Below are positions 1-7,819 of a stretch of 55,788 bases of DNA, piece by piece. Source of the stretch: Alphaproteobacteria bacterium (lineage in GTDB: Bacteria; Pseudomonadota; Alphaproteobacteria; Sphingomonadales; Emcibacteraceae); contig JAJRQU010000036.1 of NCBI GenBank assembly GCA_024280095.1, forward strand, positions 1-55,788. The letters are read 5' to 3'. Position numbers and translations under genes: made by a program. Within the stretch, counting starts at the first letter, position 1. The number at the start of each line of letters is the position of its first letter. The notes under the pieces are model-generated. The model had not been told where the DNA came from, did not search any database, and worked only from the letters and a program-made list of their open reading frames with translations.

Positions 1-240
1 CGCCAAACCGCCGAACAGAAATTCTATGCCCACATTGGAATAATTAATGACCCTGTTCACGCCGTTGGACATGCCCTGCAGGATGCCCTTGCCAATGGGC
101 GTCACGAGCACAAAGGCCGCGATCGCCAATTGCAACAGAAAGGCACTGCCGACAACCCGCAGGTTGATATTTTTCTTATCCCCCGACAATAGAAATGCCA
201 GCCCCAATATTACGATAATCCCCACTATACTGATCAGCAT
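1..240 (-). CDS. nupC: NupC-family nucleoside permease, N-terminal part only
   Basis: The first 80 codons of a concentrative nucleoside transporter run off the left edge of the window. Reading leftward from the ATG at 240, the protein starts MLISIVGIIVILGLAFLLSG, a transmembrane helix, followed by a DKKNINLR linker, a second hydrophobic stretch and NYSNVGIEFLFGGL, which is the typical NupC/CNT N-terminus. These permeases import nucleosides with H+ or Na+ symport. A GGAGAGG ribosome-binding site lies 8-14 bases before the ATG. It is the last visible gene of the leftward deoB-deoC-dehydrogenase unit, so uptake is probably co-expressed with breakdown of the same nucleosides. Only the N-terminus can be judged. 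Confidence 0.8.
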   Translation of the reverse strand, partial: MLISIVGIIVILGLAFLLSGDKKNINLRVVGSAFLLQLAIAAFVLVTPIGKGILQGMSNGVNRVINYSNVGIEFLFGGLA

Positions 241-314
241 GATGCCAATTCCTCTCCCTGTTCTTTTATTTTCTGTCAGCGTTTCCTTCTGACCCTGTGT
301 TTTATCATTAGGCT

Positions 315-2708
315 TTAATCCCCGTAAGGCAACCAGATATTTTTCACCTGTGTTGCCTCGCGCAGGAAACGCCGGCCCTCGCCGTGCTGTGACATCCAAT
401 CCCGTGCGCGGCCATCATTTACCCATGTGCGTTTCAGATTTGCCGCGCTTTCCCGCTCGACCATTTTGCTGCCCGCCGCAGAGCCATGGTACCAGATCGC
501 GTCCATCTGATCATGTTTTGCCATGACCTCAGACAGAACATCCCGATCACCCGTGACGATATTAATAACCCCCGCCGGAAGATCCGATGTTTCCAGAATC
601 TGATAAAAGTCTGTCGCAATAAGAGGATAGCGCTCTGAAGGGATAACAACGGCCCGGTTGCCCATGGCGATAACCGGCGCAACCAAAGATATGAAAGACA
701 ATAAAGGCATCACATCAGGGCAGATAATACCCATGATGCCGATCGGCTCATTAACCGCAAGAGCCACATTCTGTACCGGCGGGGTATGAACCATACCATC
801 ATATTTATCGGCCCAGGCGGCATAGCTGAACAGGCGGCTGATCGCCATATCAAATTCCGCCTTTGCGGCCTTTTTACTGACCCCGGTAAGCTTTGTTAAC
901 TGCGTTATCATTTCACTTTCGCGGTAGCTCATATTTTCCGCCATATAATAAATGACCTGCGCACGGGCATGGGCCGTGGTCGATGACCAGCCGGGACTTT
1001 TAAAGGCCGCTTCCACCGCGTTGCGAATATCCTTGCGGTTGCCCTCGCCCACTCTGCCCGCCAGTTTTCCATTATGGGTCAGGATAATTCGCGTATTGCC
1101 GCCGTCGGGCCGCGCCTGCTTGCCGCCGACATAATTTTTTGCGGTACGATCTATTATATTATCGCGGCTAACTGAATTTTGCTCTGCCGGGCTTTCTATG
1201 GGGGGGCTTTCTATGAGATTGCCTTTTTCTGATTTCCACTCATCTTTGACTTTCAGATATTCATACATGCCTTCTTTGCCGCCCTCGCGGCCAAAGCCAC
1301 TCTCGCGGTAGCCGCCGAAACCACAGGCCGCATCCAGTTGATTTGTGGTATTGACCCAGACAACGCCGGCCTTGATCAGGCTTGATACTTCCAAGGCCCG
1401 GTTAATATTTTCAGACCAGACACTCGCCGCCAAACCAAACCGCGTATTATTGGCAAGATCCGCCGCCTCTTTTAAAGTGCGGAATGTCATCACGCAGAGG
1501 ACAGGGCCAAATATTTCTTCGCGCACCACAATATTACCCGGGCTGACATTGGTGATTAACGTGGGCGGATAAAAACACCCTTTTTCAGGATATTCAATAT
1601 CCGGCTGCCATATTTCGGCGCCTTCCTCTTTGCCTTTCTGAACCATTTCAGTGATACGTGCCAATTGCACCGGATCAACAATTGCGCCCATATCCACCGT
1701 TTTGTCCAAGGGATTCCCGAGCCTGAATTTATTCAAACGGACTTTGACCTTTTCAATCAATTTATCCGCAATGCCTTCTTCGACCAGCAGCCGTGATCCG
1801 GCGCAGCAAACCTCTCCCTGATTAAACCAGATGGCATCGACCAGCCCCTCAACGGCCCCGTCAATATCTGCATCCTCAAACACGATAAAGGGAGATTTTC
1901 CGCCAAGTTCCAGCGTGAGTTTTTTGCCTGACCCCGCCGTTGCTTCCCGAATATACCGGCCAACGCCGGTCGAGCCGGTGAAGGCAATCTTGGCAATATC
2001 CGGATGATTAACCATATGAGCCCCCGTATCCCCAGCCCCGGTGACAATATTAACGACCCCCGGCGGCAATCCGGCCTCTTCGCATAATTCGGCAAAATAC
2101 AAGGCGGTGAGGCTGGTATATTCAGCCGGTTTCAGCACCACACAATTGCCCGCCGCAATGGCCGGCGCGATCTTCCACGCCATCATCAACAGGGGGAAAT
2201 TCCAGGGAATTATTTGCCCCACGACCCCAAGCGGCACCTGACCGGGAAACTCCTGATCCATGATCTGCGCCCAGCCCGCATGATAATAAAAATGCCGCGC
2301 CGCCACAGGCACGTCAAAATCCCGGCTTTCACGGATCGGCTTGCCATTATCCAAAGTTTCCAGAACCGACATAAAACGCGACGTTTTTTGAATCAGCCGC
2401 GCCAATGTATACATGTATTTTGCCCGGGCATGGCCGGGTAATTTTGACCATTTGGGAAAGGCTTTTGCCGCAGCCTTTACCGCCGCGTCCACATCATCCT
2501 CGCCCGCTACGGAAACTTTTGCCAGAAAATCGCCGGTGGCCGGATTATGGCTATCAATATATTTGTCCGATGACAGCGGACGCGCCCATTTACCATTGAT
2601 GAATAATTTAAAGCCATCTTCATGTTTTTTCAGCCAATCCTGAACATAACCGGAGTCCTCCGACGCCGGGCCGTAAGACATTGTTTGAAATATTTCTGGA
2701 ATGTTCAT
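315..2708 (-). CDS. ALDH16-type aldehyde dehydrogenase (two ALDH modules)
   Basis: This 797-residue protein has one complete aldehyde dehydrogenase and a second, partial copy. Residues 1-500 carry the full set of catalytic features: PWNFP with N170, the LELGGKSP motif with E267 as general base, and GEVCCAGSR with C301 as the likely nucleophile. After a linker, residues about 525-797 repeat the cofactor-binding half of an ALDH (NYVGGKQARP, GIMGIICPDVMPLL, VINIVTG) but have no catalytic Cys segment. This layout is that of the ALDH16 family, whose bacterial members are active in the first module. It is co-directional with deoC and deoB and 23 bp downstream of deoC, so oxidation of the acetaldehyde released by DeoC is the likely role; that is inference. 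The start ATG at 2708 lies outside the deoC coding region. Confidence 0.9.
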   Translation of the reverse strand: MNIPEIFQTMSYGPASEDSGYVQDWLKKHEDGFKLFINGKWARPLSSDKYIDSHNPATGDFLAKVSVAGEDDVDAAVKAAAKAFPKWSKLPGHARAKYMYTLARLIQKTSRFMSVLETLDNGKPIRESRDFDVPVAARHFYYHAGWAQIMDQEFPGQVPLGVVGQIIPWNFPLLMMAWKIAPAIAAGNCVVLKPAEYTSLTALYFAELCEEAGLPPGVVNIVTGAGDTGAHMVNHPDIAKIAFTGSTGVGRYIREATAGSGKKLTLELGGKSPFIVFEDADIDGAVEGLVDAIWFNQGEVCCAGSRLLVEEGIADKLIEKVKVRLNKFRLGNPLDKTVDMGAIVDPVQLARITEMVQKGKEEGAEIWQPDIEYPEKGCFYPPTLITNVSPGNIVVREEIFGPVLCVMTFRTLKEAADLANNTRFGLAASVWSENINRALEVSSLIKAGVVWVNTTNQLDAACGFGGYRESGFGREGGKEGMYEYLKVKDEWKSEKGNLIESPPIESPAEQNSVSRDNIIDRTAKNYVGGKQARPDGGNTRIILTHNGKLAGRVGEGNRKDIRNAVEAAFKSPGWSSTTAHARAQVIYYMAENMSYRESEMITQLTKLTGVSKKAAKAEFDMAISRLFSYAAWADKYDGMVHTPPVQNVALAVNEPIGIMGIICPDVMPLLSFISLVAPVIAMGNRAVVIPSERYPLIATDFYQILETSDLPAGVINIVTGDRDVLSEVMAKHDQMDAIWYHGSAAGSKMVERESAANLKRTWVNDGRARDWMSQHGEGRRFLREATQVKNIWLPYGD

Positions 2709-2731
2709 GTATAAAAAACCTTGTCTTTTCG

Positions 2732-3712
2732 TTAGCCCATTGGATGTCTGTTTGCCGCAGAATAACGGCCTGTTACAAAATGTTCGAGCTGGCGTTCAAT
2801 ATCGCCCAGCAAACTGGATGCGCCGAAACGGAACAGATGCGGATTGAGCCATTCATCGCCCAATTCCTCTTTGATCAAAACCAGATATTGCAACGCAAGT
2901 TTCGCCGTGCCAATACCGCCCGCAGGCTTATAGCCAACTTTTTGGCCCGTTTTCTGATAAAATTCCCGTATCATGCGAATCATAACAAGGCTCACAGGGA
3001 GTGTCGCATTAACCCCCTCCATCCCAGTCGATGTTTTGATAAAATCAGCCCCGGCCATCATACAAACCATAGAGGCCTTGGCAACCTTGGTCAGGGAACC
3101 CAATTGCCCTGTGGCCAATATTGCCTTCATATGGGCCTCGCCGCAGGCCTCGCGGAAAGATTTTACTTCATCATAAAGCGCTTGCCAGTCCGCGGTCAGC
3201 ACGTACCGGCGGCTGATGACGATATCAATTTCTTCGGCCCCCGCCGCAACAGAGGCGCGGATTTCCGCCAGCCTCGTTTCCAAAGGGGCCAAGCCCGCCG
3301 GAAAGCCTGTCGAGACGGCGGCAACGGGAATACCGCTGCCTTTTAAAGCCCTGACCGCCGTTGCCACCATCTCATGATATACGCAAATGGCCCCCGTGGT
3401 TAAATTCTGATGCGCAAAGCCCAGGGCTTCTAATATATCAGGCCGCACAGGATTACGGGCTTTCGCGCAAAGGCGTTTTACCCGCTCCGGCGTATCATCC
3501 CCGGACAAGGTGGTCAGATCAATACAGCTAATCGCCTTGAGCAGCCAAGCGGCCTGCCATTTCTTTTTCACTGAGCGCCGACCCGCCAGCGATGAAATGC
3601 GCCGATCCACCGCAGATTTGTTGACTTTGATTTCATCAACCCAGCCCGGGTGAAAATCACAGCCCGTAACTCTTGGAAAGCTATTGATCAATATTTGTTT
3701 TTCTGGTGTCAC
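2732..3712 (-). CDS. deoC: Deoxyribose-phosphate aldolase
   Basis: DeoC cleaves 2-deoxyribose-5-phosphate to glyceraldehyde-3-phosphate and acetaldehyde. Seen: DLTTLSGDDT near the N-terminus, GADFIKTSTGMEGVNAT containing the Schiff-base lysine, and VGYKPAGGIGTAKLA with the second active-site lysine. The HMKAILATGQLGSL segment and the total length resemble the longer, eukaryote-like DERA form (about 320 residues) rather than the 250-residue E. coli type. The reading frame stays open upstream to 3910, but that part lies inside deoB in another frame and has no aldolase similarity. No ATG exists after the deoB stop, so I place the start at GTG 3712 (326 residues), with GAGAAG just upstream. An ATT at 3724 is a less likely alternative. 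Confidence 0.92.
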   Translation of the reverse strand: MTPEKQILINSFPRVTGCDFHPGWVDEIKVNKSAVDRRISSLAGRRSVKKKWQAAWLLKAISCIDLTTLSGDDTPERVKRLCAKARNPVRPDILEALGFAHQNLTTGAICVYHEMVATAVRALKGSGIPVAAVSTGFPAGLAPLETRLAEIRASVAAGAEEIDIVISRRYVLTADWQALYDEVKSFREACGEAHMKAILATGQLGSLTKVAKASMVCMMAGADFIKTSTGMEGVNATLPVSLVMIRMIREFYQKTGQKVGYKPAGGIGTAKLALQYLVLIKEELGDEWLNPHLFRFGASSLLGDIERQLEHFVTGRYSAANRHPMG

Positions 3713-3744
3713 ATTCTTCTCAATTCTTCTTACAAAAATACGTC

Positions 3745-4959
3745 TTACAAAAATGATGTCCCGGCGGCCATGGGGGCAAGCCCTAAATGTTGGGCCAAAC
3801 TGGTGCCAATATCTGCAAATGTTTCTCTTTTCCCGATGGGGCCGGGTGCAACCTTGGGCCCAAAGGCAATGACCGGAACATGTTCCCGCGTATGATCTGA
3901 TCCGGGCCATGTGGGGTCACAGCCATGGTCTGCCGTCAATATCACCACATCATCAGGCCGCAGCGCCGCCCATAATTCCGGCAAATTCCTGTCAAACGCC
4001 TCCAATGCCGCCGCATAACCCGCCACGTCACGCCGATGACCATAAAGCATATCAAAATCAACAAGATTGGCAAAAATAATCGCATTATCGACAGAATTTC
4101 TCACCTGTTCCATGAGAACCTGAAAAATCTGGGCATTGCCATGCGCTTTAAATTTCTGGGTGATGCCTTGATCGGCAAAAATATCCGCAATCTTACCGAT
4201 AGAAATCACCTCGCCGCCATTTTGGGCATGAAAATCCAATAACGTCGGGGCCGGCGGCAAAACAGATAAATCCTTGCGGTTGCCTGTTCTGATAAATTCG
4301 CCCGGCGCCTCCCCCACGAAAGGCCGGGCAATCACCCGCCCGATATTATAATCATCCACAAGCCTTCGGGCCACCGCGCAAACATCATACAGACGTTCAA
4401 GGCCAAAATGCGTTTCATGGGCGGCAACCTGAAAAACAGAATCAGCAGAGGTATATATGATGGGTTTTCCGCTTTTGATATGTTCAGCGCCAAGCGTATC
4501 AAGGATCGTTGTGCCTGAAGCGTGACAATTGCCTAAAACCCCCGGAAGATCGCATTCAGTAATCAGAGCAGAAGCCAGATCGTCCGGGAAACTTGGGTAA
4601 TTGTGAGGAAAATACCCCCAGTCAAATTCAACGGGAACGCCGGCCATTTCCCAATGACCGCTCGGCGTATCTTTCCCCCGGCTTTTTTCAGCGGCAAATC
4701 CGTATTTCCCAATGATCTTTGTCGCTTTATCCACGGGGATATCGTGACCTACCGACTGTTCAGCGGCAAGGCCAAGGCCAAGCTCCATAAGATTGGGAAT
4801 GGTCAAACGGCCCGCCCTAAGTCCCGGCACATCAGCCTGCCCAACGTCACATTGCGCCGCAATATGGCCAAAGGTATCCGCCCCCTGATCCCCGAATAAT
4901 GCGGCATCATCCGTCTCTCCGACACCGAAAGAATCCAGCACAACAATTATTGCCCGCAA
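3745..4959 (-). CDS. deoB: Phosphopentomutase
   Basis: DeoB interconverts (deoxy)ribose-1-phosphate and (deoxy)ribose-5-phosphate, linking the nucleoside phosphorylases to DeoC. The 404-residue protein has the alkaline-phosphatase-superfamily metal sites: [13 protein letters not shown] at the N-terminus and [21 protein letters not shown] near the C-terminus. [11 protein letters not shown] in the first third contains the phospho-accepting threonine region. The ATG at 4959 is preceded by GGAG with 8-base spacing. It is the first gene of the leftward unit and is divergent from the purine nucleoside phosphorylase gene. A perfect palindrome lies 34 bp upstream of its start. Confidence 0.97.
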   Translation of the reverse strand: MRAIIVVLDSFGVGETDDAALFGDQGADTFGHIAAQCDVGQADVPGLRAGRLTIPNLMELGLGLAAEQSVGHDIPVDKATKIIGKYGFAAEKSRGKDTPSGHWEMAGVPVEFDWGYFPHNYPSFPDDLASALITECDLPGVLGNCHASGTTILDTLGAEHIKSGKPIIYTSADSVFQVAAHETHFGLERLYDVCAVARRLVDDYNIGRVIARPFVGEAPGEFIRTGNRKDLSVLPPAPTLLDFHAQNGGEVISIGKIADIFADQGITQKFKAHGNAQIFQVLMEQVRNSVDNAIIFANLVDFDMLYGHRRDVAGYAAALEAFDRNLPELWAALRPDDVVILTADHGCDPTWPGSDHTREHVPVIAFGPKVAPGPIGKRETFADIGTSLAQHLGLAPMAAGTSFL

Positions 4960-4992
4960 TTTTCACACTCCAGAAAATCCCCGTTCAAACTT

Positions 4993-5019
4993 ATTTTGAC
5001 TGACGATTTCAGTCAAAAT
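4993..5019. promoter_or_regulatory. 27-bp perfect palindrome, putative operator
   Basis: Arms ATTTTGACTGA (4993-5003) and TCAGTCAAAAT (5009-5019) are exact reverse complements around CGATT. The site sits in the divergent deoB/deoD-like intergenic region, 34 bp before the deoB ATG, where an operator for a dimeric repressor would be expected. It could instead fold as a hairpin in the deoB leader. The TTGAC...GTCAA ends resemble RutR half-sites, but the spacing is 5 bp longer than the E. coli RutR consensus, so the regulator is not assigned. Confidence 0.5.
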
Positions 5020-5039
5020 CCGGGGATATATTGCCTTAC

Positions 5040-5136
5040 ATACTATAATTTTCTATAAAATTTGTCCAGACGGTAAAAAAATATTCCCGGCGACTGTAAT
5101 TTTTATACTATAGAACCATTATCTTCGTATACTATA
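5040..5136. repeat. Three ATACTATA direct repeats upstream of the phosphorylase gene
   Basis: The octamer ATACTATA occurs at 5040-5047, 5105-5112 and 5129-5136, in very AT-rich DNA ending 49 bp before the start at 5185. The last two are 24 bp apart. They may be regulator half-sites or overlapping -10-like elements for the rightward unit. No function is demonstrated. Confidence 0.35.
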
Positions 5137-5184
5137 TATAAAATATACCCTGCTTTCCAAAATTAATTTTCTCTGGAGTAAAAA

Positions 5185-6024
5185 ATGCCGCAACAAGAGT
5201 TTATCCCGCAACAGGTCGAGAATAGTGTCGCCGCCATTAAGGCCGCTCACAAAGGTGAATTCCCGAAAGTCGCCCTTATATTAGGCAGCGGGCTTGGCGC
5301 ATTCGGAGATAATATGACGCCCGGTACCATTATCTCATATGATGACATACCTGATTTCCCCCAACCGACGGTGAAAGGTCATGCCGGAAGGCTTCTCATC
5401 GGTAAAGTTGGCAAGACACCGCTGCTCTGTATGCAGGGCCGCATGCATCTATATGAAGGACATCCCGCTGAAAGGCTTGCCATTTCCATCCGAACATTCA
5501 AGAAGCTCGGCATAGAAAAACTGATCATCACCAATGCCGCTGGCAGCCTGCATCGGGATATGCCCGCAGGTTCCATCATGTGCATAGATGATCATGTGAA
5601 TATGTCCGGCCATAATCCTCTGATTGGCCAAAATGATGATACTGTCGGCCCGCGTTTCTTTGATATGACTGAGGCCTATGACCCTGAAATGCGCCGCAAA
5701 TTAGCCGAGTCCGCCAAGGCACTGGGTATCCCGCTTCATAACGGTGTTTACGTTCAGCTTGCAGGGCCAAATTTTGAAACACCCGCAGAAATCAGAATGC
5801 TGGGCAAGCTCGGCATTGATGCGGTCGGCATGTCAACGGTGCAGGAAACGCTCGTGGCGCGCCATGCGGGCATTGATGTGGTGGGCATATCCCTGATCAC
5901 AAATCTGGGCGCGGGTCTTTCGCCTACCCCCCTGTCCCACGAGGAAACCTTAAGCGAAGCTGAAAAAGCCTATGGCAATATCAGCCGTCTGCTTGTACAT
6001 TTCATTGATGGTTTATCCCTTTAA
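5185..6024 (+). CDS. Purine-nucleoside phosphorylase (trimeric, PNP family)
   Basis: This enzyme phosphorolyses purine (deoxy)nucleosides to free base and (deoxy)ribose-1-phosphate. The 279 residues show the trimeric PNP pattern: LILGSGLG (phosphate site) at 31-38, VKGHAG at 63-68, GRMHLYEGH at 85-93, NAAGS, VQLAGPNFETPAEIRML, and GMSTVQETLVARHAG followed by ITNLGAG with the base-binding Asn. Length and motifs fit the inosine/guanosine phosphorylase class rather than the hexameric DeoD class, so I leave the symbol empty; such genes are often labelled deoD or punA. A GGAG site precedes the ATG. It heads the rightward unit with the sugar kinase and phosphoribosyltransferase genes. Confidence 0.95.
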   Translation: MPQQEFIPQQVENSVAAIKAAHKGEFPKVALILGSGLGAFGDNMTPGTIISYDDIPDFPQPTVKGHAGRLLIGKVGKTPLLCMQGRMHLYEGHPAERLAISIRTFKKLGIEKLIITNAAGSLHRDMPAGSIMCIDDHVNMSGHNPLIGQNDDTVGPRFFDMTEAYDPEMRRKLAESAKALGIPLHNGVYVQLAGPNFETPAEIRMLGKLGIDAVGMSTVQETLVARHAGIDVVGISLITNLGAGLSPTPLSHEETLSEAEKAYGNISRLLVHFIDGLSL

Positions 6025-6058
6025 TTTCCAGAAGACAACCCCCTGCAAAGGCCCGTAA

Positions 6059-7177
6059 ATGACTATTCTGCAACAACCCAGCCGACCGGCCCTGTCCATC
6101 GGCACCGTTATGATCGACATCATTACGGTCATAGCCGACGATGACATTGAATTGATGACCCTGCATAATATGACCACATCCTTTCTGATGTTGGAACAAG
6201 GCCGCAAAGTTGAATCCCAGAGCATTGATACCTATGTTGGCGGCGGCGGGGCCAACACGGCAGTCTGCATGAGCCGGCTCGGCATGCCCATGGATATATT
6301 AGCCTTGGTGGGCGAAGACCTGGACGCCAAGAAAATTACCGCACGCCTTCTGGATGAAAATATCGCTCGGGATCAGATTCAGATGGTGGACGGTGTGGGT
6401 AGCGGGGTCGCCGTCCATATTTCTTCCCATGACCGCAATGCGGCGATTTTCACCCATCGGGGCGCCAATTGCCACCTGAAAGCCGATCACGTCCGTGACA
6501 TGGATTTTACCAAATATGATCTGGTTTATATTACAAATCTAAGCAATCAATCTGCCGATCATTTCCCGCTCATTGTGACCCGCGCCGCCGCCGCCGGTTG
6601 CTTTATCGCATCAAACCCTGGCATACGGCAATTAACGCGGCTTTGTGATGATTTTCTTAGTAATTTGGGGGCAATTACCCTGCTATCCCTCAATAAAGTT
6701 GAATGCGAATCTCTGGTTCCCAAACTTATCTCCGGTGACCAAAAGTATAAAAATACGCCTTTTCCAATAAACGACGATATGCCGCCTCTGCTCAAAAGCG
6801 GCTTTAAATTTGGCGGGTTTTCTCTTGGCCTCGTCGAATGCATGAAAATACTTGCCGCCCATGGGCCGGATTATGTGGTGATCACAGATGGCGGCAAGGG
6901 GGCCTATCTTTTATATGGGGAAACCCTATATTACTGCCCGCCGCAAGATATTGTCATGCGCGGGTCAGCCGGCGCGGGAGATAGTTTCTCATCAACGCTG
7001 GCCAGCCTCGTTTCTGCGGGCAATGCCCCTGATCTGTCCCTTTATGCCGCCTCTGTAAATGCCGCTTCTGTCATATCTTTTGTTGACACGCAGGAGGGAT
7101 TATTGACATATGAGGCCTTGGAAAAGAACGTGGGGCCAATTGACATGACAAATAGAATATCCAGTTGGGACATATAA
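6059..7177 (+). CDS. PfkB/ribokinase-family sugar or nucleoside kinase
   Basis: A 372-residue PfkB-family kinase. The N-terminal signature region reads YVGGGGANTAVCMSRLG (about 59-75), and the C-terminal ATP/anion-hole motif GSAGAGDSF is at 302-310 with the catalytic Asp at 308. Family members phosphorylate sugars or nucleosides at a primary hydroxyl. Its position between a purine nucleoside phosphorylase and a phosphoribosyltransferase gene suggests a nucleoside or (deoxy)ribose substrate, but the sequence does not fix which. The start at 6059 is 34 bp after the previous stop; the ribosome-binding site is weak (AAAGG about 8 bases upstream). Confidence 0.85.
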   Translation: MTILQQPSRPALSIGTVMIDIITVIADDDIELMTLHNMTTSFLMLEQGRKVESQSIDTYVGGGGANTAVCMSRLGMPMDILALVGEDLDAKKITARLLDENIARDQIQMVDGVGSGVAVHISSHDRNAAIFTHRGANCHLKADHVRDMDFTKYDLVYITNLSNQSADHFPLIVTRAAAAGCFIASNPGIRQLTRLCDDFLSNLGAITLLSLNKVECESLVPKLISGDQKYKNTPFPINDDMPPLLKSGFKFGGFSLGLVECMKILAAHGPDYVVITDGGKGAYLLYGETLYYCPPQDIVMRGSAGAGDSFSSTLASLVSAGNAPDLSLYAASVNAASVISFVDTQEGLLTYEALEKNVGPIDMTNRISSWDI

Positions 7178-7211
7178 TGAAAATATTATCAAACTTAAAA
7201 ATGGAAGAATA

Positions 7212-7772
7212 ATGGATAAAGTATTTATTTCCGCCGATGACTTGCTGATCGACAGTTTTAAAATGGCCCATAAAATTTTGGAAAGCGGATTTGAGCCGGA
7301 TTATATCGTTGGCGTTTGGCGCGGCGGCACCCCTATTGGCATTGCAGTTCAGGAATATCTGGATTACCGTGGTCTGAAATCGGATCATATTGCCATTCGA
7401 ACCTCATCCTATACCGGCATTGCGACGCGCACATCTACGGTTCGGGTTCATGGACTTGGCTATATTGTCGATAACATTAATGCCGAAGACAAGCTGTTAA
7501 TCGTTGACGATGTCTTTGATTCCGGCCTGAGCGTAGATGCCATCATCCGGGAGTTATCGGAACAATGCCGCCGCAATATGCCCGAAGATACCCGCGTTGC
7601 CACCGTTTATTACAAACCGGAAAAACGTAAAACTGAACGAGTGCCGGATTATTACATCCATGAAACGGATGATTGGCTGGTCTTTCCCCATGAATTGCAC
7701 GGCTTGACCATAGATGAAATTGCAAAGTTCAAATCGCCCGAGGTTTTAAAACTGCTCACAAAAGAAATTTGA
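7212..7772 (+). CDS. Phosphoribosyltransferase, probably purine salvage
   Basis: A 186-residue type I phosphoribosyltransferase. The PRPP loop is LLIVDDVFDSGLS (95-107), preceded by IVGVWRGGTPIG (32-43), the pyrophosphate-binding loop. The closing WLVFPHE segment is where purine-type enzymes place an aromatic base-stacking residue. It would convert a free base plus PRPP to a nucleotide, completing salvage of the base released by the phosphorylase two genes upstream. A GGAAG site precedes the ATG. Hypoxanthine/guanine or xanthine is the likely base, from context only. The transcript ends at the hairpin shared with convergent deoA. Confidence 0.8.
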   Translation: MDKVFISADDLLIDSFKMAHKILESGFEPDYIVGVWRGGTPIGIAVQEYLDYRGLKSDHIAIRTSSYTGIATRTSTVRVHGLGYIVDNINAEDKLLIVDDVFDSGLSVDAIIRELSEQCRRNMPEDTRVATVYYKPEKRKTERVPDYYIHETDDWLVFPHELHGLTIDEIAKFKSPEVLKLLTKEI

Positions 7773-7779
7773 CACTCAA

Positions 7780-7819
7780 AAAAAATCCTGCCTGAAATAT
7801 TTTTTATGCAGGATTTTTT
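7780..7819. terminator. Bidirectional terminator between the phosphoribosyltransferase gene and deoA
   Basis: Arms AAAAAATCCTGC (7780-7791) and GCAGGATTTTTT (7808-7819) are exactly complementary, with a 16-base AT-rich loop and T-runs in both orientations. It lies between convergent genes, and its right end coincides with the deoA stop codon. Confidence 0.85.

Noticed and set aside
3713-3910. N-terminal extension of deoC in an open frame
   Set aside because: It lies within or just past the end of deoB in another frame, has no aldolase similarity and is explained as a shadow of deoB; the GTG at 3712 is preferred.
4993-5019. Classical RutR operator
   Set aside because: The known site is TTGACCA-N2-TGGTCAA; here the TTGAC and GTCAA ends are 11 bp apart instead of 6, so identity was not claimed.
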